A DNA stretch of 41,103 bases from Boseongicola sp. (GTDB lineage Bacteria > Pseudomonadota > Alphaproteobacteria > Rhodobacterales > Rhodobacteraceae): assembly GCA_028824715.1 (NCBI GenBank), contig JAPPCV010000054.1, forward strand, positions 1-41,103, in the 5' to 3' direction. Positions 8,096 through 16,865 of the stretch are shown here, piece by piece (the stretch's first letter is position 1; every line of letters begins with the position of its first letter). Below the pieces are notes generated by a model. That model saw only the letters and a list, made by a program, of their open reading frames with translations. It had not been told where the DNA came from and did no database searches. The translations under genes were made by a program, and so were the position numbers.

Positions 8096-9313
8096 ATGAT
8101 CGACGAGGTCACCGTTCCGGCCAAGAAGGTCAACGCTGCCATTCTGGCCGGCTGCCTTGTGGCGTTCCTCAGCTTCGGCTTTGCGGCGACCTTTGGAATC
8201 TTCCTCAGCCCGATGAGCGAATCCCTCGGCTGGGGCCGAGAGACGTTTTCCCTCTCGGTCGCAGTCCAGGTCCTCACATGGGGCATCATGCAACCGATCG
8301 CCGGCGCCGTGGCCGACAGGTTCGGGACCGCGAGGGTCCTGGCTTTCGGCGCGGTCTGCCTGGGCTTCGGATTCGCGTTGCGGGGCATCGTGACAGACCC
8401 GACGCTCTTCATCCTGACAGGCGTCCTGGTCGGCGCGGGCATCGGAGCCGGGTCGTTTCCGATCGTCATCGGCGCGCTTGGAAAGATCGTCTCCGAGGAG
8501 CGGCGCAGCTTCATTCTTGGCCTCGGCACAGCCGCAGCTTCCCTTGGCATGTTCATGGCAGCGCCGGCGGCAACCACGATGATCGGGACGATCGGCTGGT
8601 CGACCGCGCTGATCGTGATCGGCGCCAGCTTTGCCCTGATCCTTCCCGGCCTCGTGTTCATCGCCCGGGTTGCAACGCCCAGCGCTTCGGGAACCTCCGC
8701 CACGGACTTCGGCAACGCGCTTGGCATGGCATTCAGGGACAGGAGCTATCTCTGCCTGTTCTTCGGGTTCTTCGTCTGCGGGTTTCACGTCGCATTCATC
8801 CAGACGCACCTGCCCGCCTACGTGATTGACGTCGGGATGGCGGCCTGGATCGGCGGGTGGTCGCTGGCGCTGATTGGACTCTTCAACGTCGCGGGATCAT
8901 TCCTTTCAGGATGGTCGGGCCAGGTTTACTCGAAGAAGTGGGTGCTGAGCGGAATCTACTTTGCGCGCGCAGTTGTCATCACCGCCTTCCTGCTGGTTCC
9001 GGTCACCGAATTCAGCATCCTCGCCTTCTCGGCAGTCATGGGACTTCTCTGGCTGTCGACGGTTCCGTTGACCATGGGCCTCGTCGCGCAGACGCAAGGG
9101 CTGAAGTTCTTGTCGACATTGGCAGGTCTCGTCTTCCTGAGCCATCAGACCGGGAGCTTCCTGGGCGCCTGGCTGGGTGGCCGGATCCATGACCTCAACC
9201 AGGACTACACGCCAATGTGGTGGACGGCGGTTGCGCTCGGTCTGCTGGCCACGCTCCTGCACCTCCCCATTCGCGAATCACCAGGAGCTCTTGCGCTCGC
9301 CGAAGAGTCCTGA
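8096..9313 (+). CDS. MFS transporter, oxalate/formate-antiporter or monocarboxylate type
   Basis: The protein has 405 residues and about twelve hydrophobic membrane segments. The N-terminal half has [22 protein letters not shown] after helix 1 and the loop 2-3 motif [13 protein letters not shown], which is the MFS signature (G-x-x-x-D-R-x-G). The second half has an LGGRIHDL loop. This pattern is common in MFS carriers for small organic anions. The substrate cannot be read from sequence. The ATG at 8096 follows GGGAGGCGAC, a strong ribosome site. It is divergent from fabZ with 174 bp between, and has no catabolic gene directly downstream, only a decayed dehydratase copy. Confidence 0.85.
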   Translation: MIDEVTVPAKKVNAAILAGCLVAFLSFGFAATFGIFLSPMSESLGWGRETFSLSVAVQVLTWGIMQPIAGAVADRFGTARVLAFGAVCLGFGFALRGIVTDPTLFILTGVLVGAGIGAGSFPIVIGALGKIVSEERRSFILGLGTAAASLGMFMAAPAATTMIGTIGWSTALIVIGASFALILPGLVFIARVATPSASGTSATDFGNALGMAFRDRSYLCLFFGFFVCGFHVAFIQTHLPAYVIDVGMAAWIGGWSLALIGLFNVAGSFLSGWSGQVYSKKWVLSGIYFARAVVITAFLLVPVTEFSILAFSAVMGLLWLSTVPLTMGLVAQTQGLKFLSTLAGLVFLSHQTGSFLGAWLGGRIHDLNQDYTPMWWTAVALGLLATLLHLPIRESPGALALAEES

Positions 9314-9426
9314 ACGGAATCCGGCAAGGGCCGGGTCCGGTCACGCATTGGACGGCGGGGCACGACGAGCGCGGGATCTGGCGCAAAGGCGAATGCGACC
9401 GGAAACGCCGACACGGTGCTTGCGCG

Positions 9427-9606
9427 TTGACTGCAAAGCCGCAAGAAGACCCGTGGCCCGAGCATTGGTTCAAGCCGGGCGACCTGAAACCCATGGAGCA
9501 TCGGAGCCGCGAAATGCAGAAGAGCCTTTCCCGCAGCGACTGGGTGCGAACGCCCGTCATCTTCGTCGTCAACGCATGGTCCAGTCTCTTGTCCTGCCGC
9601 CGTCAC
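9427..9606 (+). pseudogene. Decayed 5' fragment of an IlvD/EDD-family dehydratase, paralogous to 21635-23368
   Basis: Sixty codons from the TTG at 9427 align without gaps to residues 1-60 of the intact dehydratase at 21635. By hand count 28 of 60 are identical, including HRSR, PVI, the N-W-S core and the cluster Cys (C57). After codon 60 the similarity fades and no dehydratase body follows. The preceding 87 bp (9340-9426) are also collinear and similar to 21548-21634, so the copy includes the leader. The fixed coordinate offset is 12208. The frame stays open past the fragment, but the remaining codons look unlike any protein. This is a remnant of a duplicated or replaced sugar-acid dehydratase gene. 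Confidence 0.75.
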
Positions 9607-9802
9607 GGCAAAATCCGCACGGAACGAGCGCACAGGACCGGTTCCCGGCCGTTGCCGGCGGAAGACGAGACACGAGCGGGACGGGACAAGGCTTCTTCCG
9701 CGGCAGTGGACAATTCCAGTCTGGCGTCCTCTTCCGTGATCCGTTGGCAACCGTCCCGTCCCCCGCTTGCCTCGATGGCGTTCTGATTGCCGCGAGGCAC
9801 AC

Positions 9803-10543
9803 ATGGATCCGAACCTGCTTCTGCTTGCCACCTCCGCAATCCTGCTTGGCGGTTTCCTGAAAGGGGCGACCGGCGCTGGCGCACCCGTGGTTGGCGTCCC
9901 GATCCTGGCCGCGATCTTCGATGTACAGCTCGCGGTGGCTGTCTTTTCCGTGCTCAACCTGTTCTCGAACATCTGGCATTCGCACGCCTATCGAAAGTAC
10001 CGTGGGCCGTTCCGGCTGGTCTACGGTTTTGCGATCGCGGGTTCGGTCGGGGCGATCGCCGGATCAGTCCTGCTGGCATCCCTGCCCACTGACGTCCTGA
10101 TGGCCTCGCTGGCCGCCATGGTGCTCGCGTACATCCTCCTGCGGCTCTTTCAGCCGGACTGGGTGTTGAGTCGATCCACAGGAATGCGGCTCGTGCCCTA
10201 CGTCGGCATCGTCGGGGGATTGATGCAGGGGGCCGGAGGAATCTCCGCGCCAGTCTCCGTGACCTTCCTGAATGCCATGCGTCTTCCCAGGGAAGAGTTC
10301 ATTGCGACAATCTCGGTCTTCTTCGTCACCATGTCGGTCGTGCAAATCCCGTCTCTTGCCTACCTTGGCATCCTGACGACAGACCGCACGCTCATGGCAA
10401 TGGCGGCCGCGGTTCCCCTGTTCCTCGCCATGCCGATCGGTGAATTTGCGGCCAGATACATGTCAAAGGCGGTGTTCGACCGGATCATTCTGGTTCTGCT
10501 CGCCGTGATTGCAGTCCGGCTGATATGGACATCGATCAGCTAG
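9803..10543 (+). CDS. TauE/SafE-family (DUF81) membrane permease
   Basis: This 246-residue integral membrane protein has about eight hydrophobic segments in two similar halves. The first half starts LLGGFLKGATGAGAPVVGVPIL and the second has GIVGGLMQGAGGISAPVSV. These duplicated G-x-x-x-G-x-G-A-x-x repeats are the TauE/SafE hallmark. Family members export or import sulfite, sulfonates, sulfoacetate or other anions. The ATG at 9803 follows CGCGAGGCACAC; an in-frame ATG 12 codons upstream adds a charged tail without a good ribosome site. A link to the sox genes 15 kb away is possible but unsupported. Confidence 0.85.
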   Translation: MDPNLLLLATSAILLGGFLKGATGAGAPVVGVPILAAIFDVQLAVAVFSVLNLFSNIWHSHAYRKYRGPFRLVYGFAIAGSVGAIAGSVLLASLPTDVLMASLAAMVLAYILLRLFQPDWVLSRSTGMRLVPYVGIVGGLMQGAGGISAPVSVTFLNAMRLPREEFIATISVFFVTMSVVQIPSLAYLGILTTDRTLMAMAAAVPLFLAMPIGEFAARYMSKAVFDRIILVLLAVIAVRLIWTSIS

Positions 10544-10888
10544 CCCGGATCGCGCGCCAGAATCGAGAGTTGCGGCGCCGTCCGTTGAATCCGAGCGACT
10601 CTTCCGGGCCTTCAGCCGCGATGGCGGAAATTGTGGCTCGTGCAGCAGGGCAACGCGGCATGAAGGGCCACGCTCCGCCATTCACCGCGCACCGAGAAAC
10701 ACCTGGGAAGAGTCGCCCCCAAGCCCGGGCCGCGCTTCCTGAAAGAGTGCGCCGTTCCGAGTTGACAATGACAGAGCCGTTCAAGCGTCCGCCAACCAGG
10801 GCAACTTGGACCGACCTGCATGCCTCCAGGGGACGCGAAGCAGGTCGCCTGCAGCGGGGAACCTCGAAATGACAGGCGGGTTCCACCC
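10544..10888. other. 345-bp gap between convergent permease genes
   Basis: The stretch between the TauE/SafE gene (plus) and the NCS2-type gene (minus) has open frames on both strands. They have arginine- and proline-rich translations, no family motif and no clear ribosome site. No strong terminator hairpin with a T-run was found. Confidence 0.45.
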
Positions 10889-12655
10889 TCATGTCCGTCT
10901 GCGGGAATCGCGGTCAGGCACGTCCACGCGGATCGTCACGATATCGGTCTCGTGATATTGCTGGTGGCGAACCCAGGACGCGAGGTGTCGCAACAGCCTG
11001 AGCGAGACTTCCCGCCCGATCAGGTCTTCCTCCACCCGTTCGCCGAGCAGAGCAAGCCGGTCCTGCAGGTTTCCGCTGCCCGTCAAGGCGACGAATTCCA
11101 GAATCGCGCCGCCGTCCTCCTTGCGCGCCGTCAGGAGCAAGCGGCGTGGCTGTGACTCCTCTTCGGCTTCGTCCTGCCGCACGAGCGACAGCAACGTCTC
11201 CTCGGCTGCCGCATCAAGGCGATCCGACATCGCCGTGTCCCAGCCGCTGCGGGACGCGAACGCGGCAAGAAAGGCCCTGATGTCTCCCAGCGCCGAGACG
11301 TCCAGCGCCACCTCGACCCGGCTGAGACCTGGCTTCGTCAGCTCCGTGAACAGCGTCATGACAATGGCCACGAGCCCGCCGGCCACCATTCCGTTCTGCA
11401 GATGAGGGCCAGCGAGCGCCGTTACGTATTCCGGAAACACGACGCCGTTCTGGAAGCCGACGCCGACCCAGAACGCGACTCCCGCGATCATGCCCTTCCT
11501 GTAGTCGATTCCGTCCTGGACGACGATTTTCATGCCGATCACGAATATGGACGCCATCGTCACCGTAATGAACGCAGCAACCACAGGACCCGGTATTGCC
11601 AGGATCACGGCGAGCGCCTTGGGAAGGAATGCCAGCAAGACGACTATCGCCCCGTAGGCGACCCCGACCCGGCGGGAGCTGATTCCCGTAAGTTCGATCA
11701 TCGACGTGCCCGTCGGACGGAAACCGATCGGCATCGTTCCCGCGAGGCCGGACAGCAGATTGCCGGTTCCGTCTGCGGCAACCGCGCCTTGCGTCGTTCG
11801 GAAGTCAGCCGCCCGGGGCGCGGACCAGGCGACGCGCTGGACGGCGATTGAGCCGCTGATCGTCTGAATCGTGCACACGACGGAAATGAACAGGAATGCA
11901 GGAAGAAGGCCCCAGAACGCGGGTCCGAAGTCGAGATCAAGACCCGACCATTGAGCTTTCGGAAGACCAACCCACGACGCCTTGGCGATACGGTCGATGT
12001 CGTACAGGCCGAAAGCGCCGGCGACCAATGAACCGGCGACGATGCCGATTACCGGTGCCCAGAGTCGCAGCGGGCCCTTCGCCTTCAGAACGATGACGGC
12101 GATAACGAGAAGGGTCGCGAGCGTGCTCAACGGAGCCGCCGATGGCGGGGACCCCGCCGGCACGTTCTCCAGCTGATCGAAGATGACCGGCATCACCGTG
12201 ACCGGAGTCAGCATGATGACCGTTCCCATGACGGTCGGTGTCAGAATTCGCCGAAACAGCGAGAGCCGTGCCGAGAACGCGAGCTGAAAGAGAGACAGGA
12301 CGAGCACGAGGATGGCCAGCAATGCCGGGCCGCCCTCGGCCAGTGCCGCGACGCTGACCGCAATGGCGGCTCCGGACGTTCCCGTCACGAGTATGTGACC
12401 GGCACCTACCCGGCCGACCCGGAGCGCCTGCAGGATCGTGACCGCGCCGCAGATCATGACGGACGCGGACACTGCCCAAAGCAGGAGCGGTTCGGCCTGA
12501 TCCGCAGTCCGGAACACGACCGTCGGAATCAGCACTGTTCCGGGCACGGCCAGGCCCGCCATTTGCAGTCCGAGACCGGCGGCGAGCATCGGCGGGACCT
12601 TCTCGTCGGGATGGCGACCAGGATCGGCATTGGCACTTGACGTTTCAGCGCTCAT
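10889..12655 (-). CDS. NCS2 (xanthine/uracil-type) permease fused to an RsbW/HATPase-like C-terminal domain
   Basis: The protein is predicted at 588 residues. Residues about 20-440 are a multi-helix permease of the NCS2/SLC23 type: MLAAGLGLQMAGLAVPGTVLIP early, a TGTSGAA segment, TGNLLSGLAGTMPIGFRPTG, and GFQNGVVFPEYV late. NCS2 carriers take up purines, pyrimidines or ascorbate with protons or sodium. After the last helix about 135 soluble residues follow. DRLDAAAEETLLSLVR resembles the N-box of anti-sigma-factor kinases and EVSLRLLRHLASWVRHQQY resembles their C-terminal helix, but the D-x-G-x-G ATP motif is not visible. It could sense occupancy or bind a partner protein. ATG 12655 is preferred over an in-frame TTG at 12700. 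No purine genes are nearby. Confidence 0.82.
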   Translation of the reverse strand: MSAETSSANADPGRHPDEKVPPMLAAGLGLQMAGLAVPGTVLIPTVVFRTADQAEPLLLWAVSASVMICGAVTILQALRVGRVGAGHILVTGTSGAAIAVSVAALAEGGPALLAILVLVLSLFQLAFSARLSLFRRILTPTVMGTVIMLTPVTVMPVIFDQLENVPAGSPPSAAPLSTLATLLVIAVIVLKAKGPLRLWAPVIGIVAGSLVAGAFGLYDIDRIAKASWVGLPKAQWSGLDLDFGPAFWGLLPAFLFISVVCTIQTISGSIAVQRVAWSAPRAADFRTTQGAVAADGTGNLLSGLAGTMPIGFRPTGTSMIELTGISSRRVGVAYGAIVVLLAFLPKALAVILAIPGPVVAAFITVTMASIFVIGMKIVVQDGIDYRKGMIAGVAFWVGVGFQNGVVFPEYVTALAGPHLQNGMVAGGLVAIVMTLFTELTKPGLSRVEVALDVSALGDIRAFLAAFASRSGWDTAMSDRLDAAAEETLLSLVRQDEAEEESQPRRLLLTARKEDGGAILEFVALTGSGNLQDRLALLGERVEEDLIGREVSLRLLRHLASWVRHQQYHETDIVTIRVDVPDRDSRRRT

Positions 12656-12772
12656 GTTTTCAGCACCACTCCGAAAGACTTCGAATCGACCACCCTGCAA
12701 GGCATCTGCGAGAGCGAAAGTCGCGGGCGATGGCTCCCGGTCCTGTCAGGACATGCATCCGCAGACGTGGCA

Positions 12773-14089
12773 TCAGAGCAGCCCTGGAAGCCAGAGGCAA
12801 GTCGCCGGCACGGCCAGAATGATCGCGACGCGGACGAAATCGCTCATCAGGAACGGCAAGGTCCCTCTGAACGACTCGCCGAGCGGCACCTCGTCGGCCA
12901 GGGCGTTGATCACGTAGACGTTGAGGCCTATCGGCGGGGTGATCAGCCCGACCTCGACGACGATCAGGGTCAGGATCCCGAACCAGATGGCGACCTCCTC
13001 CTCCGTGAGGCCGAATTCAAGGCTCGTGACCAGGGGAAAGAAAACCGGCACCGTAAGCAGGATCATGGCAAGGCTGTCCATGACGCAGCCGAGGACCAGA
13101 TAGACGAGCAGGACGCCAATCAGGATTGACATTGGCGCCAGTCCCGATTCCGCGAATGCGTCAGCCAGCTCGACCGGGATTTGAGACAACGCGAGAAACC
13201 CGTTGTAGATCTCGGCCCCGATCAGGATGAGGAAGATCGCCGCAGTTGCCTGCGCGGTTTCAAGCACGCTCGAGACAAAGCCCGCCCAGTTCAGCCGTCC
13301 GGACACGGACGCCATCAGGAACGTGGCTGCAGCCCCGATCGCGGCGCCTTCGGTCGGGGTGAACACGCCGAGATAGATGCCGCCAATGACCAGCAGAAAG
13401 ATCGCGGCGACAGGCAACACCGGACGCAAGCTGCCCAGCCGCTCGCGGAACGGCACGGCCGGTACAACCGGAGCCGACGCAGGATTGAGCCGGACATAAA
13501 TGCCGACCGCGGCGGAATAGCCGAAGGTCGCAATGACGCCTGGGATCAGTGCGGCGAAGAACAGCTTTCCGATCGATTGCTCGGTGATGATCGCGTAGAT
13601 CACCAGAACCAGCGACGGAGGGATCAGGATTCCCAGGGTGCCGCCGGCAGCCAGCGAGCCGGTGGTCAGCGCACCGGAGTAGCCGCAGCGCCGCATCTCT
13701 GGCAAGGCCACTGACGCCATGGTCGCCGCGGTCGCGACCGACGACCCGCAGATGGAGCCGAACGCGGCGCATCCGCAAACGGTCGAGATGGCCAGCCCAC
13801 CGCGGTGGTGCCCCACCCAGGCACGCGCCGAGTCGAACAGCGAACGGCCCAGCCCCGCACGGATGGCGAACTGGCCCATAAGCAGGAACAGCGGCAACAC
13901 GGAGAGAGTGTAGCCCGAAACCCGACCGAAGGGTCCGGTGTTGAGCAGGCCAAGAAGCGCTTCCCATCCCGCGAGCGACGCGAAACCGATGCTGCCGACC
14001 GCGAACATCGCGATCGCGACTGGCATCCGAAGGGCGATCAGTACCAGGCAGACGCCAAACAGGAGCCCGCCGAACGCGATATCGGTCAT
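12773..14089 (-). CDS. dctM: TRAP transporter large permease subunit DctM (system 1)
   Basis: This 438-residue membrane subunit forms the transport channel of a Na+-driven tripartite ATP-independent transporter. Family marks are AFGSICGSSVATAATMASVALPEM, the SLAAGGTLGILIPPSLVLVIY segment, GGIYLGVFTPTEGAAIGA and a C-terminal VVEVGLITPPIGLNVYVI. The ATG at 14089 forms a 4-nt ATGA overlap with the dctQ stop, so the two subunits are translationally coupled. The frame is open upstream through dctQ, but those residues are out-of-frame translation of dctQ. It is the last gene of the dctP-dctQ-dctM operon. The NCS2-type permease starts on the same strand 117 bp downstream. Confidence 0.94.
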   Translation of the reverse strand: MTDIAFGGLLFGVCLVLIALRMPVAIAMFAVGSIGFASLAGWEALLGLLNTGPFGRVSGYTLSVLPLFLLMGQFAIRAGLGRSLFDSARAWVGHHRGGLAISTVCGCAAFGSICGSSVATAATMASVALPEMRRCGYSGALTTGSLAAGGTLGILIPPSLVLVIYAIITEQSIGKLFFAALIPGVIATFGYSAAVGIYVRLNPASAPVVPAVPFRERLGSLRPVLPVAAIFLLVIGGIYLGVFTPTEGAAIGAAATFLMASVSGRLNWAGFVSSVLETAQATAAIFLILIGAEIYNGFLALSQIPVELADAFAESGLAPMSILIGVLLVYLVLGCVMDSLAMILLTVPVFFPLVTSLEFGLTEEEVAIWFGILTLIVVEVGLITPPIGLNVYVINALADEVPLGESFRGTLPFLMSDFVRVAIILAVPATCLWLPGLL

Positions 14090-14625
14090 TTGCCCAGCGT
14101 GCGCAGACGGAAGCAGAGGCCCCAGACGCAGACGGCGGTCAGCAATGCCGCCGCCGGCAACGCGGAGAAATAGCCTAGCCAGACCGGAATGCCGAGAAAC
14201 AGCGTCGTCTCGCCGTCTTCGAACTTGTGACTCCCGCCGACGAAGAGACGCCAGGTGATCAGTGCCGCGACGACCGCGAAGACGAGATTGTGTGCCGTAT
14301 CCAGGGCCGCCTGGTGACGCTGACGCATCCGTCCGGTGAAGAATTCGACGACGATGTTGGCGTTCCTCATGAAGCAGTAGGGAAAGAAGGCGAATACGGC
14401 CACACCGCAGACAATCTCGGTGATCTCGTAGTCGCCGGGTATCGGCGCGTTGAAGAGGTAGCGGCCAAGGACGCTGGTCCCGGTCATCGCAACGATTCCG
14501 ACCATGAGAATGCCGCCAGCTATCGCGAACGCCCTGGCCAGACGCCAACAGACGGCGCCGAGACCGCGTTCCGCCCAATATGGAACCCGTTCGTGAAGCC
14601 CGCCTCCTTCATCGCAGTCCGTCAC
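14086..14625 (-). CDS. dctQ: TRAP transporter small permease subunit DctQ (system 1)
   Basis: This 179-residue protein has four hydrophobic helices. Between helices 1 and 2 it has VLGRYLFNAPIPGDYEITEIVCG, the usual DctQ pattern R-Y-x-F-N-x-P-x-x-x-x-x-E. It joins DctM in the membrane and helps dock the binding protein. GTG at 14625, preceded by GGGGGAC, lies 10 bp after the dctP stop and gives a normal-length protein. Starts further upstream would overlap dctP by hundreds of bases and encode non-family residues. An acceptable alternative start is a few codons downstream. Confidence 0.88.
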   Translation of the reverse strand: MTDCDEGGGLHERVPYWAERGLGAVCWRLARAFAIAGGILMVGIVAMTGTSVLGRYLFNAPIPGDYEITEIVCGVAVFAFFPYCFMRNANIVVEFFTGRMRQRHQAALDTAHNLVFAVVAALITWRLFVGGSHKFEDGETTLFLGIPVWLGYFSALPAAALLTAVCVWGLCFRLRTLGK

Positions 14626-14635
14626 CCGTCCCCCA

Positions 14636-15682
14636 CTATTGCTGGTCGGCGCCGTGCTTGGCCAGCAGGCGCGTTGCGTCGGCAAGCAGCGCCTGCCCGT
14701 CGTGCCCCAGGGCGCCCACCTTCTCGATCCAGTCGTCAACGACAGTCCGGGTCCTTTCCTGCCAGCGTAGCCGCTCCGCCTCCGACAGCGACAGGATCGG
14801 CTGGCCCCGCTCGACCGCAATCGCCCGGCCCGGCTTCTCGTCATCGTCCCACATCCGGCCGAGCCGTTCGGCCAACGCCATCCCGGTGCTGTCGTCAATG
14901 ATGGCCTTTACGTCCGGCGGCAGTTCGTCATAGCGCTGCTTGTTCATCGTCATCACGAACAGGACGCGGGAAAGAGAGGCTTCGGTATGGAACTTCGTGA
15001 CCTCATGCAGGCGGAAGGGACGCATTATGGTCCAAGGGATCGCGGTTCCTTCGACCACGCCCCGGGACAGGGCCTCGTAGACGGCGGGCACTGGCATGCC
15101 GACCGGGACGGCGCCCAACGCACGTAGCGTTTCCGCGCTGATCCGCGATGGCGCGCGTATCTTCATCCCTGCGAAATCTTCGAGCACGCTGATCTGTTTC
15201 CCGGCCGTGTGGACGTGGGTCGGCGCAGTGCTGTGAAAGACCAGCGGGTGAGTGTCGTTGTATTCTTCCCTCAGCCAGTTCCGATGGAACTCCGTCAGCG
15301 CCTGGCTTGCCGCCAGCGCGTTGCCCGACAGGAAGGGTAACTCGAACACTTCCGTCAGGGGAAACCGTCCCGGCGTATAGCCGGGTATCGTCCAGACGAT
15401 GTCCACCACGCCGTCACGCGCCTGGCCATAGAGATCCGCTGGCCTGCCGCCAAGCTGCATGGCCGGAAACACTTGGATCTTGACCCGGCCCTCAGACCTT
15501 TCCTCAACCTCGTCTGCCCAAGGCTGCAAGAACAGCCGGTGGGCGATTGCCTTGGGCGAGTTGAAATGGTGCAGCCGAAGGATGATCTGTTCCGCTTCGG
15601 CACGATACGGAAGCGAACAAAGCAGCCCCGTGACGAACATGACCATCGCCACGGCACCAGAAAGTCCCCGAACTACGCGCAT
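14636..15682 (-). CDS. dctP: TRAP transporter periplasmic substrate-binding protein DctP (system 1)
   Basis: The 348-residue precursor has a Sec signal peptide: MRVVRG, a hydrophobic core AVAMVMFVTGLLC and a likely cut after YRAEA. The mature part is a DctP-fold binding protein: LRLHHFNSPKAIAHRLFLQPWADEVEE near the start, QVFPAMQLGG, DGVVDIVWTIPGYTPGRFPL, and GMKIRAPSRISAETL with the Arg that normally bridges the substrate carboxylate. It resembles the system 2 binding protein, including the YxxPGYTxxxF pattern, so the ligands may be related carboxylates. ATG 15682 was chosen because the signal peptide starts there; the upstream extension is Ala/Gly-rich. No catabolic gene accompanies it. Confidence 0.9.
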   Translation of the reverse strand: MRVVRGLSGAVAMVMFVTGLLCSLPYRAEAEQIILRLHHFNSPKAIAHRLFLQPWADEVEERSEGRVKIQVFPAMQLGGRPADLYGQARDGVVDIVWTIPGYTPGRFPLTEVFELPFLSGNALAASQALTEFHRNWLREEYNDTHPLVFHSTAPTHVHTAGKQISVLEDFAGMKIRAPSRISAETLRALGAVPVGMPVPAVYEALSRGVVEGTAIPWTIMRPFRLHEVTKFHTEASLSRVLFVMTMNKQRYDELPPDVKAIIDDSTGMALAERLGRMWDDDEKPGRAIAVERGQPILSLSEAERLRWQERTRTVVDDWIEKVGALGHDGQALLADATRLLAKHGADQQ

Positions 15683-15929
15683 ATTCTCTGGCCTATCGGC
15701 TCCCGACGTCTGGCCAGGGCCAAGCCACGCGGACTCGGCGGCCGCGGCTTGGGCAACCAAGCCTGGCGGAGAGGCAACGCATCAAGCCGCGGCGCGCCAC
15801 GCCGCAACGAGCGCGACTGGAGGCCGACTATGGCCAGCACGCTGTCAACGTTGGCCTCCGGGGCGAAAGAGCGCCCGCCCGGCCCGTACTTGTTCTTGAT
15901 CGCGGAAGGATCAAGACACGCCGAGGTGC

Positions 15930-16226
15930 CTAGCCCGGGCATCCGGTCTTCCAGTCCAGTTGCCGTACGCTGACCTCGTCCAGAAGACCCATTTTTTGCA
16001 GGGGATGGTCGGCGAGGAAAGCCCGTGCCGCGTCGAGCGAAGGGGCTTCGATGATGCTGAGAGTGCCGTTGATGGCGCCCTCTTCGTCGAGAGTCGGACC
16101 GCCGCAATGATGGGTCACGTCGGGATGGCCCGGACGGTCGCTCAGATAGGACACGACGCTGTCGAGCGCTTCCTGCCGCTCTTGGCCTGTGTCGGGCTTG
16201 TCCGAACCGAATATCACGAAATACAT
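15930..16226 (-). CDS. YciI-like (YCII-domain) protein
   Basis: This 98-residue dimeric alpha+beta barrel-type protein starts YFVIFGSDKPDTGQERQEA. It has a His-rich middle (HPDVTHHCGG) and the motif GTLSIIEAPSLDAARAFLADHP, with the Asp-Ala-x-x-F-x-x-x-x-P pattern typical of YciI. Some relatives are small hydrolases or isomerases in aromatic degradation, but most have no known role. The ATG at 16226 follows AAGGAGATTCAG, a very good site. The gene is 247 bp upstream of dctP of system 1, on the same strand. Co-transcription is possible but not shown. Confidence 0.82.
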   Translation of the reverse strand: MYFVIFGSDKPDTGQERQEALDSVVSYLSDRPGHPDVTHHCGGPTLDEEGAINGTLSIIEAPSLDAARAFLADHPLQKMGLLDEVSVRQLDWKTGCPG

Positions 16227-16412
16227 CTGAATCTCCTTGTGTTGAAGGCGGCAACCGCCGCCATGCAGCAAGAAGTCTAGCCGGGAGCCGGCAATCTCGC
16301 CAGACTATTCTCCCTCAGATGTCGGCAATACGCCATATGTCCGCCGCAAGTGCCCTGCCGTCTGTCCGGTCCTTGGATGGCTCCCAAAACCAAGGAGCAG
16401 AGAGCTGTGGGA

Positions 16413-16684
16413 CTGGAGAGGGCGATGCAGCGAAGTAGGCGAATGAAGTTCGAGAAACTCTTCGATAGGAAGCAAGCCGGGCAACTGAGGCAGAAGGATG
16501 CGGCGAGGGTGCTAGTGTTTCGATGCGGACCTTCCGGCGCTGGGAGGGCCGCTACGGGGCCGAGGGCGGCGACGGCCTACTGGACCGCCGGCTCGATCGC
16601 GTTGCGGGCTACCGGGTCCCGGCGGACACCGTGACGGAGGTGCTGGAGCTGTACGACACGATACACGGGAGCTTTCGAATGTAG
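16413..16684 (+). pseudogene. ISNCY-like transposase, truncated and frameshifted
   Basis: The first part reads LERAMQRSRRMKFEKLFDRK and QAGQLRQKDAARVL. After a frame change near 16510 the homology continues as MRTFRRWEGRYGAEGGDGLLDRR and VPADTVTEVLELY, to a stop at 16682. The helix-turn-helix followed by R-T-x-R-R-W-x-x-R-Y and G-L-x-D-R-R is the N-terminal DNA-binding region of ISNCY-type transposases. The whole catalytic (DDE) part is absent. A CCTTGG/CCAAGG pair at about 16371-16395 lies just upstream. This is an old insertion remnant. Confidence 0.7.
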
Positions 16685-16738
16685 CGTGATTGATGTCCTC
16701 CCTGCGCTGGCATCTTCCGGTAGAATTGATTTTCGGGC

Positions 16739-16767
16739 TTGCTAATGTATCTACATTAGTGTATACG
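16739..16767 (+). promoter_or_regulatory. brnTA promoter with a palindromic operator in its spacer
   Basis: TTGCTA (16739-16744) and TATACG (16762-16767) are 17 bp apart. Between and partly over them lies a perfect 8-bp inverted repeat CTAATGTA-TC-TACATTAG (16742-16759). It sits about 100 bp upstream of brnT. BrnA antitoxins are known to repress their own operon by binding a palindrome, so this is the expected operator. The sequence is seen; the assignment is inferred. Confidence 0.6.
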
Positions 16768-16865
16768 TCCGACCAGTGCCAAGGTGCCTATCTTTTGGAA
16801 GTCTCTTGGGATGGAGTTTGAAATGGATTGCAGTGACGAAACATTCAGAGACGTGGTAAGGACCA

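Noticed and set aside
7922-8809. Long N-terminal extension of fabZ on the minus strand
   Set aside because: The extension is antisense to the MFS gene, has a charged low-complexity translation, and a good ribosome site precedes ATG 7921.
12767-14898. Plus-strand and extended minus-strand frames around the TRAP system 1 genes
   Set aside because: They are shadows of dctM and dctQ; only the starts with stop/start overlaps give family-length proteins.
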